Notes: a model not told the origin generated them from the sequence alone. DNA of 50,958 nucleotides from Mucidula mucida (GCA_015501055.1 JADNYV010000249.1:1-50958); one strand, 5' to 3'; shown: positions 20,870-32,310, numbered from the stretch's first letter. Made by a program: numbers and translations.

Positions 20870-21320
20870 CGTATTGTCTAGTAATGCCAATACAATCGCT
20901 CTCGTCTCCTCAAGAGCCTTGCTTGAGACGGGGCGCCTGCTTACTATATTGGTTTGTGGCGATAAAAGACTGCTACTATCCGTAGACCATTAAAGTCAAG
21001 CGCTCAATACAATCCCGACAATTTGAAAGACTTCGGACATCGACGTAGCCTTTTCTTGTGCATAGAAAGTAAGAGCCCACACTGGGGCCTCGTAGTAGCG
21101 CCACTCTTATATCATCTTTGTTCGTGTCGCTAAGATTGTTACTATCCAAAGACCAAACGCCATCGTCAATTTACAATCACACGGGCACTTACTAGTTCAG
21201 CTTCGATACCGAAAATGCTCTCCCTCTTCTCAATGAAGACATCCTTCCTGAGGCTGAAATGTGAAAACAACATACTTCTCCTCTTGGGATGTTGTAACGC
21301 AATCATTATTTCCCTCCCTA
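20870..21320. other. 3' flank of GH43, duplicated downstream
   Basis: No gene is seen. Segments at about 20904-20935 (CGTCTCCTCAAG...CTTGCTTGAGACG) and 21078-21135 recur at about 22799-22840 and 22845-22925, showing that the tandem duplication included the 3' flank of the gene. Confidence 0.55.
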
Positions 21321-21393
21321 CCGGTTGACTGACAAATGCATGCGAACGAAAGGCGATTGATCCCAAGTGAGTTGAAGTAGCTTTAGTATCGGT

Positions 21394-21792
21394 GAGTATA
21401 TGCAACTATGACCACATTCATACCGGCTCACAGCGCGCACACTCACACTGGGGGGTGCACACCCATAGTGGTCCATGTGAACACATGACAATAATTACCA
21501 TATCTGTACACCTTGCTGATATTTCCACCACGCGCTCCTCATCCCGCCCCACTTGAGAAGATATATATTCACCGCTAACCGCCCCTAACCGCCCTAACCA
21601 CGAACCCTAACCCTTTCCTAACCTGCAACACTTAGGCTTCGGATACTAAGTGTTGGGCACGCTAGCGCGCGCGGAGTCACCAACTCACCCTAACCTACCC
21701 TAACCGTAACCGGCGCCACAGATCAATTACCAATTTTGGCATCTTCATCGCACGGCAGTGCGCCGTGAATGTGGTGATAGTTGTAAACACTC
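21394..21792. mobile_element. 399-bp TIR element with 9-bp target duplication
   Basis: The left end (21394-21420, GAGTATATGCAACTATGACC onward) and the reverse complement of the right end (21766-21792) agree at 23 of 27 positions. AGTATCGGT stands directly outside both ends (21385-21393 and 21793-21801), and the intact GH43 copy has the sequence once, so it is a true 9-bp target site duplication. That size, with TIRs starting in G, fits Mutator-like (MULE) elements; hAT elements make 8 bp. There is no coding capacity, so it is a non-autonomous MITE. Inside are two clusters of CCCTAAC-like repeats (21572-21623 and 21687-21711) and a 10-bp hairpin (21626-21655). Confidence 0.75.
21572..21711. 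repeat. Degenerate telomere-like CCCTAA repeats around a hairpin
   Basis: Several CCCTAAC and CTAACC units occur at 21572-21623 and 21687-21711. Between them is a perfect 10-bp inverted repeat, CAACACTTAG (21626-21635) and CTAAGTGTTG (21646-21655), then a GCGCGC tract. TTAGGG is the usual telomere unit of filamentous fungi; the units here are irregular and lie inside the TIR element. Confidence 0.55.
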
Positions 21793-22763
21793 AGTATCGG
21801 TAGGTGACATATCATCCCTGCGCCTCACCTCACCTCCCTCAACTTCGGCTCCTGCCTCTTGTACTTTCCCCCCTTGAATCTGACACTCCCAAGACATCGT
21901 CGTGTAGCGCGGGTCTCATCATGCACTCGGAGTAAGCGTACCACTTCTACCGCCTGCTACTAGTTCTCAATGCGCCGAAACGCAGAGGATGGAGTGCTGC
22001 CAAGCATAGAAATCATGCAAGTAAGCGTCGCACGTTGCCTCTGATGCTGACGGCTTTCAAGTCACTGGTTATGTTGAAGGTCATGACTGATTTCATTTCC
22101 GTCAGGAGGCTTGACTGGGTGTTTAAGAGTAGTCGCCTATGTAGTATTTTCGATTCGTGATGTACCTATTGTCAATACAGCGATTGTTTGTTCTTCCTTC
22201 TCTGTGGCGTAAAAATGGCGTCTATAGTGATTTCAGCAGTATTCAAGGACCAGTAAAGATGGAGGATTCGTCTACAGGCATGCTACTGTTGAGCTATCAG
22301 AGTTCTACAATAGGTTTCTGTAGCCTTGGCTGGGTACTACTGAGTCTACCATAGAAAGGCCGATCTCCAAAGGACCAACGGCCCCAGTCCGAGTCGTATT
22401 CAAGCAACAAGTACCTGGAACGCTGGCAACGAGTTTGGATCCGTAGACTCTAACGGGACGCCCGCACTGCGTAATGGGCGGAGATGTGGTATTGATGCGT
22501 CACTTTTTCGCCGGTATCCTTTGACACTGGGAAAGGTACTTGGACCTGGTGGTGGGGCAAGATGTCTTTATCGTAGTCTACCGTAGCTCGAGCGCCTTCC
22601 TTCTGAACCGGATTATAAGATTGGCTCTCCGGGTTCTTTAACATTCCATATACTATATATAATATCGAGTCCTGAAAAGCAGAAGCTCATACATACACAG
22701 ATCGGTCTCAATCGCATGGACATGTCGAGTGGATGGCCTGTCCTAGTGAACACATCGACATAG

Positions 22764-23104
22764 TTTCTTGTGTATAGTAGCAAGCTAATGCCAAAGCCTC
22801 CGTCTCCTCAAGGGCCTACACCGCGGCCTTGCTTGAGACGAAGCGCCACTCTAATATAAGATCAACATCTTCTTTCGTGTCCTTGCGAGTTTTTACAGCC
22901 TGCTGTAAGATTGTTACTACCGTGGAAAGACTTCGAGAAAGCGAAATTATGATGCCTGGATGCGCCACACAAGAAACTAGACGTCAACGTGCCCAGACGC
23001 ATTCGCATATACCTCGTCATCAACGACCGTCCCATGTCAAATGACCAGATAATTATAGATCTCCAATAATATAGAATAAATAATATGTATACACATTTTC
23101 CGCT
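22764..23104. other. Duplicated GH43 3' flank and spacer
   Basis: The first 160 bp match the flank downstream of the intact GH43 copy; the rest shows nothing recognisable before the transporter stop codon. Confidence 0.5.
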
Positions 23105-25384
23105 TCACTTCCGCCCACTACCACTGTCCAACATCTCAAAATCCTCCTCCTCATCTCCCACCACGAACCCATCACCTCTTTCATCATCATCATCTTCACT
23201 AGGCCTCCTACTCGTCAACGCAACTTCCTCCTCCTGCAGACTCCTTCTACCCCTCAAGTCCTTCCGCGAGGTGTTCCGGTTGAACAACCGCGAGAGCCAT
23301 CCCTGGCTCTTCATGCCCGAGTTATTTGCGCGCGCTGGATATAGCGAGGAGTTTGAGGATGGCGCGGGGAGTCCCGACGTCGAGTGTGGTAATGTCGCAT
23401 AGCCTTTGGCTTCCCCTGACAAACCTCAGCGCAAGAATGACAAGATGCAGCAAGGAACTAACCTTCTCCGAACACGGCGTCCATCTCCTCCAGCGGGACA
23501 CCTTTCGTTTCAGGGTAGAGGAAGTATACTACAAGGGATAGTATCAGAACGCGTTGGTAAACGAGCAACGACACTTACCCAATATGAAACTACATCCGCA
23601 GAAGAAACCGTGCATGAAGTACAGCCGCCACGTAATCACTTCCTGCAGGTAAGGAGTAATCTCCCCGACCAACGTGTTGAACGCCCAATTCGTGGCCGTC
23701 GATATCGACACACCCTTGGCGCGTACCGAAAGTGGCATGATCTGCAGCAATTCTTAGAAGCCATCCAATAGTTTAAAGCCATGACTAACCTCTGGGGGAT
23801 ACAGCCAAGGCAAAGGGCCCCAGCTGTACCCAAATGCCGCGTTGAAAATGATGACACAAACTACCACAGCATTAGGCGTCGCGGGAAGATCGAGGTATAG
23901 CCAGTATCCTGTAGCGCAGAGTGAGAGACCCATCACCACAGCGCCGGATAGCAGTATTGGTCTCCGGCCCCAACGGTCGACGAGGTACCACGGCGGGAGT
24001 GTGCTGGCCAGGTAGATAAGGGCATTGATGCCCGTCATGAGAATAGCTTGTCGGCCTATCCATCCTGCTTCTTCGAATACGCGCGCTGAAGGACTGGAGT
24101 CAGGTTTAGGGATTTCGCAAGTTGACTGACGCCCCGAGAATGTTGCGCTAGATACGTACGAGCATAGTAAGATATAACGTTAATGCCATTCTGCGGTTTT
24201 AGTCAGAAGTGCCAAGGTGTCAGATATAGTACGCACAAGTTGCGCAAAAGCCTGTGAAGACATGGCTAATAAGACGCGCTGCTTGTACTTTTTCCACATC
24301 ATGCCGTACGAGCGACCATCGCCGCTTTCTCTCTACGAGAACTGTAAGTAAAAGGACCAGTCAATTGGGTGAGACTCACGTCGAGCATCACTCGGTCCTT
24401 TATCTCTCTATACTCCGCTCTAGCGATGGGGTCGTCAAGGTCACCACCATGCAAATCTGCAAGTATTCGTAAACCCTCGTCGTCTTTATCCGTGTCTATA
24501 AGCCATCTGTCTTTACGTTAGATTAAATAGTGGAGCGCACTGACAACCTACCTGGGACTCTCGGGCATGACGAGACTGCCCGCTGCGAGAATGGCGCCAA
24601 TAACACACTGTATGAAGAGGGGTATCCGCCATGCATAGTTGGAGTCGATGAAGGAGCAAAAGTAGTCCGTCCAGACGGAAAACGCGTAACCAAAGATGTT
24701 TCCGGTAAATTCTGCGCAAGCCAAAGCGCCTCTCTAAGCCGCGACTTAGCAGTTGCTGGAGAAATATGTCTGAAACGCACATGGTTGGGAGGTGATATTT
24801 CGCTCTGGTATATAGGAACGATAGTGCTGCCAGAAACGATCAGGCTGGTGGCGACTAGTAACATTTGATACGCACGAGAGGAGGCCTACGCCGAATCCAC
24901 TAATAAATCTGCCGATTACCATGACTGCAAAGCCTGTCGTGAATGTTTGCACCGCGCCGCCGACGGTGAATACCAACGCGCCGATGAACAGGGTTCCCTT
25001 GCGGCCAATGATATCGCCTATACGACCTGCTGCAACGGAAGTTACTGCGTATCGTTAGTGCTTTGGCGGTGTGTTGATGGATATACGCACTAAATGCGCC
25101 AACTTCTAGCACGGCAACCATACTGCCGACTGCTATGGGTCCTGGTGTACCAAAGAAAGATATAAAGTGTGGTCCCGTTATTATTCCAGACATTACGCTG
25201 CTCGAATCGTCAGTCGACATCCTTTCTGCGCCGGCCATCTCACCCTTGGTCATAACCGAACTGGGCGCGGTTAGCTGAGACTATTCTGGATGCATACGAT
25301 GCTACTCACAAGAAACACGCCAAGACTGGCAAAGACGGAGACTGCGTAGAGCAGTGGCTGTCCCACCAGCCTGCGGTGAGCCAT
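23105..25384 (-). CDS. MFS hexose transporter
   Basis: This is a sugar:H+ symporter of the major facilitator superfamily, plasma-membrane located, built from about ten exons. The first exon (ATG 25384) ends in LGVFLF and continues with GYDQG and VMSGIITGPHF, the conserved helix 1-2 region. Further motifs are GDIIGRKG, IYQSEISPPNHRG, PESPRW, TGINALIY, DRWGRRPIL, YPPE, RAKGVSISTATNW and PETKGVPLEEMDAVFGE, so both loop signatures and the helix 6 and 12 motifs are present. The tail of about 100 residues is Ser/Arg then Asp/Glu rich and cytosolic. No break in frame is needed. It follows the GH43 region and faces the oxidoreductase genes, fitting uptake of released sugars; the exact sugar cannot be read. 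Confidence 0.85.
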
Positions 25385-25671
25385 GTCGATAATAGTGCGC
25401 CGCTCGCCGGTGGCCAAGGCGGGTCAATGGCTGTGATGGCGGGAGAGAATAGTGTCTGGTCATGACACGTGGCGGGGTTGATGCGGGGTCGGTCCGATCA
25501 GCCGAACCTTACATCCACGCCATAAGCTGTTCAATCTCCATTCTTTGCCTTCGGGATGGCTGACATCGGGACTAATCAGACCACTTTGGACGCGTTCCGT
25601 GATCCAGGATAGTTTGTCATACGACACAGAGATACGAAACCCATAATGGCTCAGATGGGAAAGTTGCGCGT
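25385..25671. other. Upstream region of the hexose transporter
   Basis: Promoter space for the minus-strand transporter. A CTCGCCGGTGG-type GC tract occurs near 25405, but I see no clear TATA. Confidence 0.35.
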
Positions 25672-25777
25672 CTAGAAGTTTTGTCGGAGACTAAGGCCGG
25701 TGGTGGTGGTCAATGAGAAACAGTCTTCGCGGGACGGGTTTGCGTTGCAAGGAAGTCTGTGTCTATACCTAGAGGCT

Positions 25778-26238
25778 TCAGCTACTAACAGGTAGCGAGG
25801 AGCTATACATATTCCACTTCGTAGACAACACGCGTAAATCAATGTACACCCAGTGAGTAGAGTGCGTATATATCTCATCGTCACCGAATGTCCTCCCCTT
25901 TGTCGTCCTCGTACAAACTACGACGAATCCTGCCGGCAAATTGGCTCCAGCCTTGGTCCATATTGTGCAACCAGTCCATTCTGAGCTAAATTCTCCCATC
26001 GCTATTCTTCGTCGCTGCCGGGAGGAAATTCGAGCTTCTGTTTCAGCCACGAAGTCTTCAGCACTCCCGTTGGAGCCTCGCATATTCTTAGCACGCTCTG
26101 CACTGGGTCCCGAGTCATAGTCCCTCGAAAGTCCAAACTCTCAAGAGCCGGAACAAGCGCCCTCTCCTTGCCTACTACGAACGTCTGCTCGCCCGCCTGC
26201 ATGTTCTCCTTGTACAACCGCGCGTGGCCTGCATTCAA
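25778..26238 (-). pseudogene. Orphan exon-like frame, unknown
   Basis: After an AATGCAG acceptor-like site near 26233 the frame is open for about 75 codons to the stop at 26002 (AGHARLYKENMQAGEQ to PPGSDEE) and looks coding in composition. A second frame (26083-25778) overlaps it. No start codon, partner exon or family was recognised. It could be the last exon of a lost gene, or belong to a transcript running out of the SDR gene. Confidence 0.25.
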
Positions 26239-26314
26239 TAGATTGGAACGTCACTCAGGTCAACAGTCATTAGAGCATTATTCATTTGACATTGACAACA
26301 AAGCAGCTCTCTCT

Positions 26315-27288
26315 TCACCACGAAACCTTTGTTCCATCAACGTTCACAAATTCACCCCCATCCTTTTCCCGTGTGGCGTTCTCGATGATTTCGACCAACA
26401 TCTTGGCGGCAGCTTCTCCTGGAATGGCTACAGCATCTTGTACTTGAGCAAGCGAGCCGGTCTTATCCAACGCGCGATTGCGCTTCGCTGTAAATACACG
26501 TGAGTTCGAGACGTCAAGTAACGCGGGGAGACGTACCCATGTCCGTGTCGACTATACCTGGAGCCAGAGGGAAGCAAGCTGGGGAAGCGATCAGAGCCAA
26601 GTTACAAGGGCAAAGGAGAACGATGCCTACTGAGCCAATCATTCTCGAAATGAATCCTGCGGGCGATGTAGTTGAGAGCGACTTTGGATGCACCGTAGCA
26701 GCTCGTTCCCATAGGTATCTCGATGAATGCAGTAAGACTGGCTATGCCCGTGGTTATGGGAATAAACTTGGGTTCTTTGCTTGACTTCAAGAGGGTGTAC
26801 AAGGCTTGGAATAGAACCGCGACGCCGACAGCGTTGACTTGGAAATGGTCTAGGAATTGGTCGGCAGGGGTCTCCAGAACGCTTCCTAGGTAATTAGAAA
26901 TGCCTGTGAAGAGTTGGTAAATGGTTGTCGTTCAAACACAAAGGAGAGATATTTTACCGGCTACGGATACGACAGTATCTACGTGGCCGAATTTGACTTC
27001 GATCTCTTTCGCGAGGGCTTGGTTGTTCTCGATGTCACCGGCGATGAACTTGAGCGCGTGGATCTTGCCAGGATACTTTTTGGATATATCGGCAATCGAT
27101 TGGGATGAAGTATCTCGAATGGCGGCAATAATGACGACGTCTTTATTAGCGTTCTGAGACGCGATTTCGTTGAAGACGGCCAGGCCTAAAAGTGTATCAG
27201 TCACATGTCAACTGGGGTTGAGCGCGGGGAACGAACCGATGCCTCGATTAGCGCCGGTGATTAGGTAGACTTTGGGGGAGGGAGACAT
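26315..27288 (-). CDS. Short-chain dehydrogenase/reductase
   Basis: A cytosolic NAD(P)-dependent SDR of the sniffer/C-factor-like type, in about six exons. ATG 27288 opens MSPSPKVYLITGANRGIG, the TGxxxGIG cofactor motif, split by an intron after the last Ile. Next come FIAGDIENN (the Asp before the adenine pocket), the NAG-equivalent VSVAG, FQVNAVGV and the catalytic YGASK with Ser upstream in the ITTGIAS strand. The end reads VDGTKVSW and TGA at 26317. Catalytic Tyr and Lys are present and no frameshift is needed. It lies next to GMC and aldehyde dehydrogenase genes on the same strand, which suggests, but does not show, a shared oxidation pathway. Confidence 0.8.
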
Positions 27289-27699
27289 GGCTGATGGATG
27301 GTTGAGAGATGCCCAGATTTATAGTCGTAACAAAACGAGACGCGTATGCCAAGATTTCTCAGCGATGTATTTATAAGCAGCGGTTTATTCAAATTAGGAG
27401 GTGGATCTAACCGGAGAGGGTAGAGATAGAGAAGTGTCCGTCAGGATGAGTCATCGGCAAATGGGAATAACAAGTGGGCGAAGAGACATGTATGGAAAAC
27501 TGATTCAGATGCACCAAGTGGTCAACGCGAGGGTCTTCACATTCATGGTCCAATGAGGACGCCAGTGGTTCCGTCCTCCGGCCGAGCTTGAGAATGAATC
27601 TAGCAGCACGGAAAAGCTTCTTCACGTCGGCGTCGTGTTCAAAGTATCTGATTGAGGATCAGAATTGTGTTCTCGGAATGAACATTGGTCTTACCATGG
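27289..27699. other. Intergenic, nothing recognised
   Basis: Upstream of the SDR gene. A 72-codon minus frame (27407-27625) has no domain. No repeat seen. Confidence 0.45.
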
Positions 27700-28589
27700 A
27701 TTCATTGTCGGCTGATCACAGGAATTCGAGGACTTCAGACCGAGGCGTCCGACACTTACAGTAGATGTCTGTCGGCGCATTTAGGCAGTGACATTGAAAG
27801 TTGTTTACGCCTGTCTCACCTTCAACGACATTGAAGTCCGAGCTGAAGGGAACGCCAACTGCCTCGCATGTCTTAATAAAAGCCTTCGAGGAGTCCGAGG
27901 TCTCGGCAAAGTAGCCCACTTGAACGGGCCCATCGGTTCTCTTCTGGCTCGTTTCAATGTTTGCTGCCCCATCCTGAGAGAAATATGTTTCTAACTTCGC
28001 AAAGTACCTACGCTCTTACAAGCCTGTCGCTTCTCGAAGAATCAAGGCACAACGTTACGCACCTCTTAAAGTTGCTCCAAGACCAGAAATCGTGTCCTGA
28101 TATTTTGGCCCACTCATCAAAGTCTCCAGGTGCTCCATACTGAGCCCTTGAAACAAGAAAGTTCGTGAACAAGAGATGAAATCAATACAAGGCGATTCGT
28201 ACATTTCAGCGTTGATGGAGGAGCCTTCGATTTCGTTAGTAGCGCTCTCCATGATGAGATACTATGTGCATACGCACATCCTCCAAGCATTTGCCCCTAT
28301 CTAGGGTGAGGCAACAAAGTAGAGCACAACATGACAAACCACTACCTTCGGCAACAGCTTGCGGTTCTAGTTGGTACACATGTTTCTTCTCTCGAAAGAT
28401 CGACGGATATGCAGACGGGGTTCTGGTGAAGAGTCTACTCCGACCGCTGTATTCGAGAAGCAAAACACGAACGTCTCCGGTCTCGCTTAACCGAGCTGCA
28501 AGCACACAACCAGCCGTTCCTGAAACTCTGTCAATCACCAGCAGAACGTTAACACGAACAGCAAATTTCCTCCCCACATACATGAACAT
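27700..28589 (-). pseudogene. Truncated GMC oxidoreductase (aryl-alcohol oxidase type)
   Basis: Only the N-terminal third to half of a GMC flavoenzyme is recognisable: GTAGCVLAARLSE with VRVLLLE (the FAD-binding strand), FTRTPSAYPSIF, a degenerate GSSINAEMY in place of GGSSAINAM, then YGAPGDFDEWAK, WSWSNF, YFAKLE and CEAVGVPFSSDFN ending at EGETGVN. The start, including the GxGxxG loop, is missing or hidden in poor introns, the PRGK motif is lost, and nothing after about 27790 resembles the catalytic His domain. Complete enzymes are secreted and oxidise aryl alcohols or sugars, yielding H2O2 or reduced quinones. Its upstream end is 3 bp from the stop of the aldehyde dehydrogenase gene, so a deletion joined the two. 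Confidence 0.7.
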
Positions 28590-28591
28590 TA

Positions 28592-30852
28592 TTACAATCT
28601 CAACCCGATATTGATATGAACCGCCTTTACTTGTGTATACCTATCGCCAAAGCGTTCAACCGTGTCGCGACAAAAGAAACAGACCACTTACATCGCCAAC
28701 GCATACTCCGAATTCTCCTGTCCTATGCCTGACTGCTTGTATCCACCGAAAGGAATGTTACAGCCAATATTATTGTACTCGTTCACAAATACCATTCCCG
28801 CTTCCAGGGCATGAGCCATCCGAAGTACGCGCGCGTTGTTCTGCGTAAAAATGCCAGCGGCTAATCCGTAGTCAGTGTCGTTTGCGATCTCGATCGCCTC
28901 TAAGCGCAAGTCAGAGGAAGTTAATGTAGGATGACTACTACACGCCACTCGCCTTCCTCTGTTTTAAACTTGATGATACAGGCCACGGGACCGAAGATTT
29001 CTTCCCTCGCGATACGCATACTATTGTCCGCCGCGATTAAGGCTGGCTCAAAGTAGTAACCCGTCGAACCCATTTGGGATCCACCGACGAGAACTCTTGC
29101 GCCTTCCTGTTTCGCGACATCGATGTAACCAAGGACACGCTAAAAAGTTACATTATCAGGCATAAAGTGGATGCCAGTTACTATGAGAACATTCACCTTC
29201 AACTGCACCTCGGATACTTGGGGCATGTGCTGCGTCGCGAGATCAAATGGATCGCCTTTCGTAGCGGCAAAGGATTTGGCGGACTTGGCAAGTTTGTCCA
29301 CAAATTCATCGTATATCCCTTCCTGGACCAGAATACGCGAACCTGCGATACACATCTGTCCTGTGAGAACATTAGCGTACGTGAACAATGATGTAAGAAG
29401 AGGCTCTACCAGCGAGGCGGAACACAGCAGACGATGCCCATTTGACTGCTTGATCAATATCTGCATCGTCGAAGATGATGTTTGGGCTCTTGCCGCCCAG
29501 TTCCAACGACACAGGCTTCAAATTGGACTTTGCAGATGCCTCTTGGATGCGACGTCCTGTAGCAGTGCTGCCGGTGAAAGCGATCTTCATGATTTGCGGA
29601 TGTTCGCTGATCGCCTGGCCAACGGTATGACCTACGGGATGTAAATGGAGGTCAACACTCTAAGGATATTCCAGTCGTACCGTATCCATTGACGATGTTG
29701 ACGACACCTGTTAAGGCTCTTGTTAACGAAAGGCGGGCGAGGAAGGAACTACTATACCAGGTGGAAAGCCAGCCTCGATAATGAGTTCAGCGAGCTTTTG
29801 CGCTGTCAGCGGACTTAACTCAGAGGGCTAGGGAACGCCTTCGATGTGAGATAGCAATGGAATGAAGGAAGAAGACGAATGACCTTGAGGACAATCGTAT
29901 TACCAGTCGCTAGTGCCGGGCCAATCTTGCATGCGAGCGAAAGCTAGATGCGACGATCAGCGAAACACTTCGATAGGTGTCGATGAGACCTACGAGGGGG
30001 ATATTCCACGGAATAATCTGGCCCTAGATTTCAATCGAACAGTTACTTGATATCGAGGCTGGGAAATAAGATGCGATTTTACCACAACACCGTATGGTTC
30101 GTGCCGAGTGTAAGCAAATTTGTTTTCGTTTGTCTGAGAGGTTTTGATGAGCTCGTTGGAGTTTTAATGGACGTAGGTAATACCTACTTCGATCGTCTTC
30201 CCGTGAATCTTGTCCGCCCATCCGGCAAAGTAGCGCAGAGTTGCGATCGAAGCGGCCAAGTCATGTGTTTTCGCAGTGATGAACGGTCTTCCTGTAAATG
30301 TAAGAAAGCTCAGTCGGGCGACACTGGATATGTATGTACGTGGAGCTTCATACCAATGTTTAAGGACTCCAAAGCGGCCAATTCATCGATGTTGGCTTCG
30401 ACGAGGTCTGCCAGCTTAGACAGAAGCCTCCCACGCTCTACTCCTGGAACCTTCAAACCCCAAGAAGTCTTGTATGCCTCAATTAGAGAGTGAGAAAAGT
30501 GTGTACTATTTTCGGTAGTATGCCCTGTGCTAATCACCTCTTTAGCTGCCTTCACCGCAAGGTCGACGTCCTCCTTCGTACCAGCGTTGACCGACGTGAT
30601 TATCTTCCCGGTCGCTGTACAACGTCAGTGTCGCGTATTTTCATGAACATTGTGGGTGCTCGCCAGGGTTTACAACACTGTCAGATAGGTCAATTGTTAG
30701 AGAGATATTACGTGTAAGGTGATGTCTACTCACTCGATAGAACCTCCGCGAATAGGATCAACGAATCGCCCATTGATGAATAGTCCAGTTTTCAACGAAA
30801 GCGTGCCCTTGAAGGAGGGTGTATCGAGCGCGTGGGTGAAGGGTTTGGACAT
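28592..30852 (-). CDS. NAD(P)+ aldehyde dehydrogenase
   Basis: A class 1/2 aldehyde dehydrogenase, oxidising aldehydes to acids, in about ten exons from ATG 30852 to TAA 28594. Visible parts in order: [19 protein letters not shown], the second exon block ending in [69 protein letters not shown] (catalytic Glu), GQMCIAGSR (catalytic Cys), [40 protein letters not shown] and [12 protein letters not shown]. All active-site residues are present. The intron after FKTEE near 28950 starts either with GC (GCGAGT) or with GTGTAG ten bases later; both keep frame. Cytosolic, as no targeting peptide is visible. Confidence 0.85.
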
Positions 30853-31497
30853 TGTGCGATAGCGAAGATGCATGGACCATTGGACCTCTTATATACTCTC
30901 CAACAGCGCACTATAGAATGAACTTTCGGGTATCACTACTACTTGACGAGCGCTCTGACAAACTCGGTTACGTTCGGAGGACCTCCATTGAAGTCAACTG
31001 ACACGACAGTCAGCATACACACGAGGCCTAGACAAGCCGAACACGACATACCATAACACCGGACTATGGGAACAGTCCATTGCTTGGATGTCTTCTTTAC
31101 GTACAGCCATACGTTCCTGATGGATCCAGAGAACAAACTATCCTGGCGAGTCCATTACAGCTGAATAACGAACGGTAGTGGTAAAACTGCTAAATCCTGA
31201 GTTGGGAGAGACAGTAGAAGTCGGTTTCGGACGGGGAGATGAAAATTGCGGAGAGCACAACGTAATAATTGTACCATTCGTGCGGTACTATTGATGGAAA
31301 CACACCACTAGTTGCACGCCGAATTAACGCGCACCACAGGCCCGTTTCACGGCGACTGAGATGAGGAACCGCATCCTGGCGAGATACGCTTATCATCGGT
31401 GAACACCGAGTACATCATGCTGGGGCACGACGAAGTCCACGAACATGCGAGACTTCATTGGGTGACCTGGAACCACAAAGCGATATCTGCTCCAGGT
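30853..31497. other. Intergenic, nothing recognised
   Basis: Upstream of the aldehyde dehydrogenase. Short overlapping frames only; TATATAAG on the minus strand near 30890 may be its TATA box. Confidence 0.4.
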
Positions 31498-31539
31498 CTA
31501 CCGCGAGAAACATGCTCTTTTTACTTCATAAGCGTGCAG

Positions 31540-31850
31540 CGAGGGACGTAGGCCTCGTTCCGGTCCATGTTCGCCAACCTGTCGTACATGTCCACCAGCT
31601 CCTGCAATCATTGTCCGAGTTGGGGCGACAGGCGCTGTGACAGAAACCGTTGCATAGAACTGCCCAACTGCCATCATCACTCGTGAGGTGCAAGTCGGGA
31701 AAGGCATCGACGAAGGTCTGTGCAATCCCGATCGCTGAGTTGTCATTTGGGGAAAGCGGCGAGAGCATGGCCGTAACCACCCTCAGGAGCCTCGATATGA
31801 GGTCGGTCGGTAGACGCGGTGTTGACGTCGTTCACCACCATTCCCCGTGT
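31540..31850 (-). pseudogene. SnoaL/NTF2-like fragment, frameshifted
   Basis: PNDNSAIGIAQTFVDAFPDLHLTSDD resembles, in pieces, the central helix of basidiomycete SnoaL-like (polyketide-cyclase fold) proteins. The frame then changes within a few codons and no complete domain or start is found. A neighbouring frame (MYDRLANMDRNEAYVPRC-like, ending about 31533) also looks coding after a GATTGCAG acceptor. I take this as a broken or badly resolved gene. Confidence 0.3.
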
Positions 31851-31875
31851 AGTCTGAAGTATTTCAGGGCAGTGG

Positions 31876-32310
31876 TCAGCCGACCCAAAGCCTCTCGGGC
31901 AGATCCAGGATCTCGTGTGCAGTCCAGCCCTCCATGTCGTCCCGCATCTCTACGTGCAACACCCCCGGCTCCACCTCGGACACGTCGAAAGTAACGCTCT
32001 CCTCCAAAGAAAGCAGCTTTACGGAGACCAATTCCTTCAAGAACCGTATCATCTGCGCCTTCCCCTTAGGCAACGTCATCGTCCGCGTCTCGTTCCACGA
32101 CTTGGCCTTGATATTGAACAAGGAGGCAAACCATCTCTCATACCATCTCCAAGGTTGGACCACGGTATATTCTCTCTCCACTGGTATCACAAGGTCTTTC
32201 CAGCAGCCGTGTATGGATTTGTATGACCTCCTGGGAAAGAGCCATGTATTCTGAGGCGACACGCGCAACTCGACACCCGTCGCCGATACGAATATCTGCT
32301 TCTCGGTCAT
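31876..32310 (-). CDS. Hypothetical protein, 144 residues
   Basis: An intact single-exon frame from ATG 32310 to the stop at 31876. The sequence has normal composition: an aromatic N-terminal half (QPWRWYERWFASLF) and a charged second half ending in EILDLPERLWVG. No signal peptide, membrane helix or known motif is seen, and no family is recognised. The adjacent SnoaL-like fragment lies downstream on the same strand, so the two might once have been one spliced gene. Confidence 0.45.
   Translation of the reverse strand: MTEKQIFVSATGVELRVSPQNTWLFPRRSYKSIHGCWKDLVIPVEREYTVVQPWRWYERWFASLFNIKAKSWNETRTMTLPKGKAQMIRFLKELVSVKLLSLEESVTFDVSEVEPGVLHVEMRDDMEGWTAHEILDLPERLWVG

Larger units (their letters stand above)
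21322..22763 (+). pseudogene. Decayed tandem duplicate of the GH43 gene
   Basis: Pieces in the order of the upstream GH43 gene can be matched: GGCGATTGATCC (the NAIDP exon) near 21352, the AGTATCGGT exon and its donor at 21385 and 21793, intron sequence with the same GGTGACATATC, then the VDSNGT-ALRNG exon near 22445, the GPGG exon near 22550, the GSPGSL-FH exon near 22625 and the final NRMDMSSGWPVLV exon ending at TAG 22763. Exons before and between these are missing or unreadable, and no frame survives. A 399-bp TIR element is inserted in it. It is a non-functional copy of the 19239-20869 gene. Confidence 0.7.

Noticed and set aside
21572..21711. True telomere or chromosome end
   Set aside because: Repeats are degenerate, few, lie inside a TIR element and have genes on both sides.
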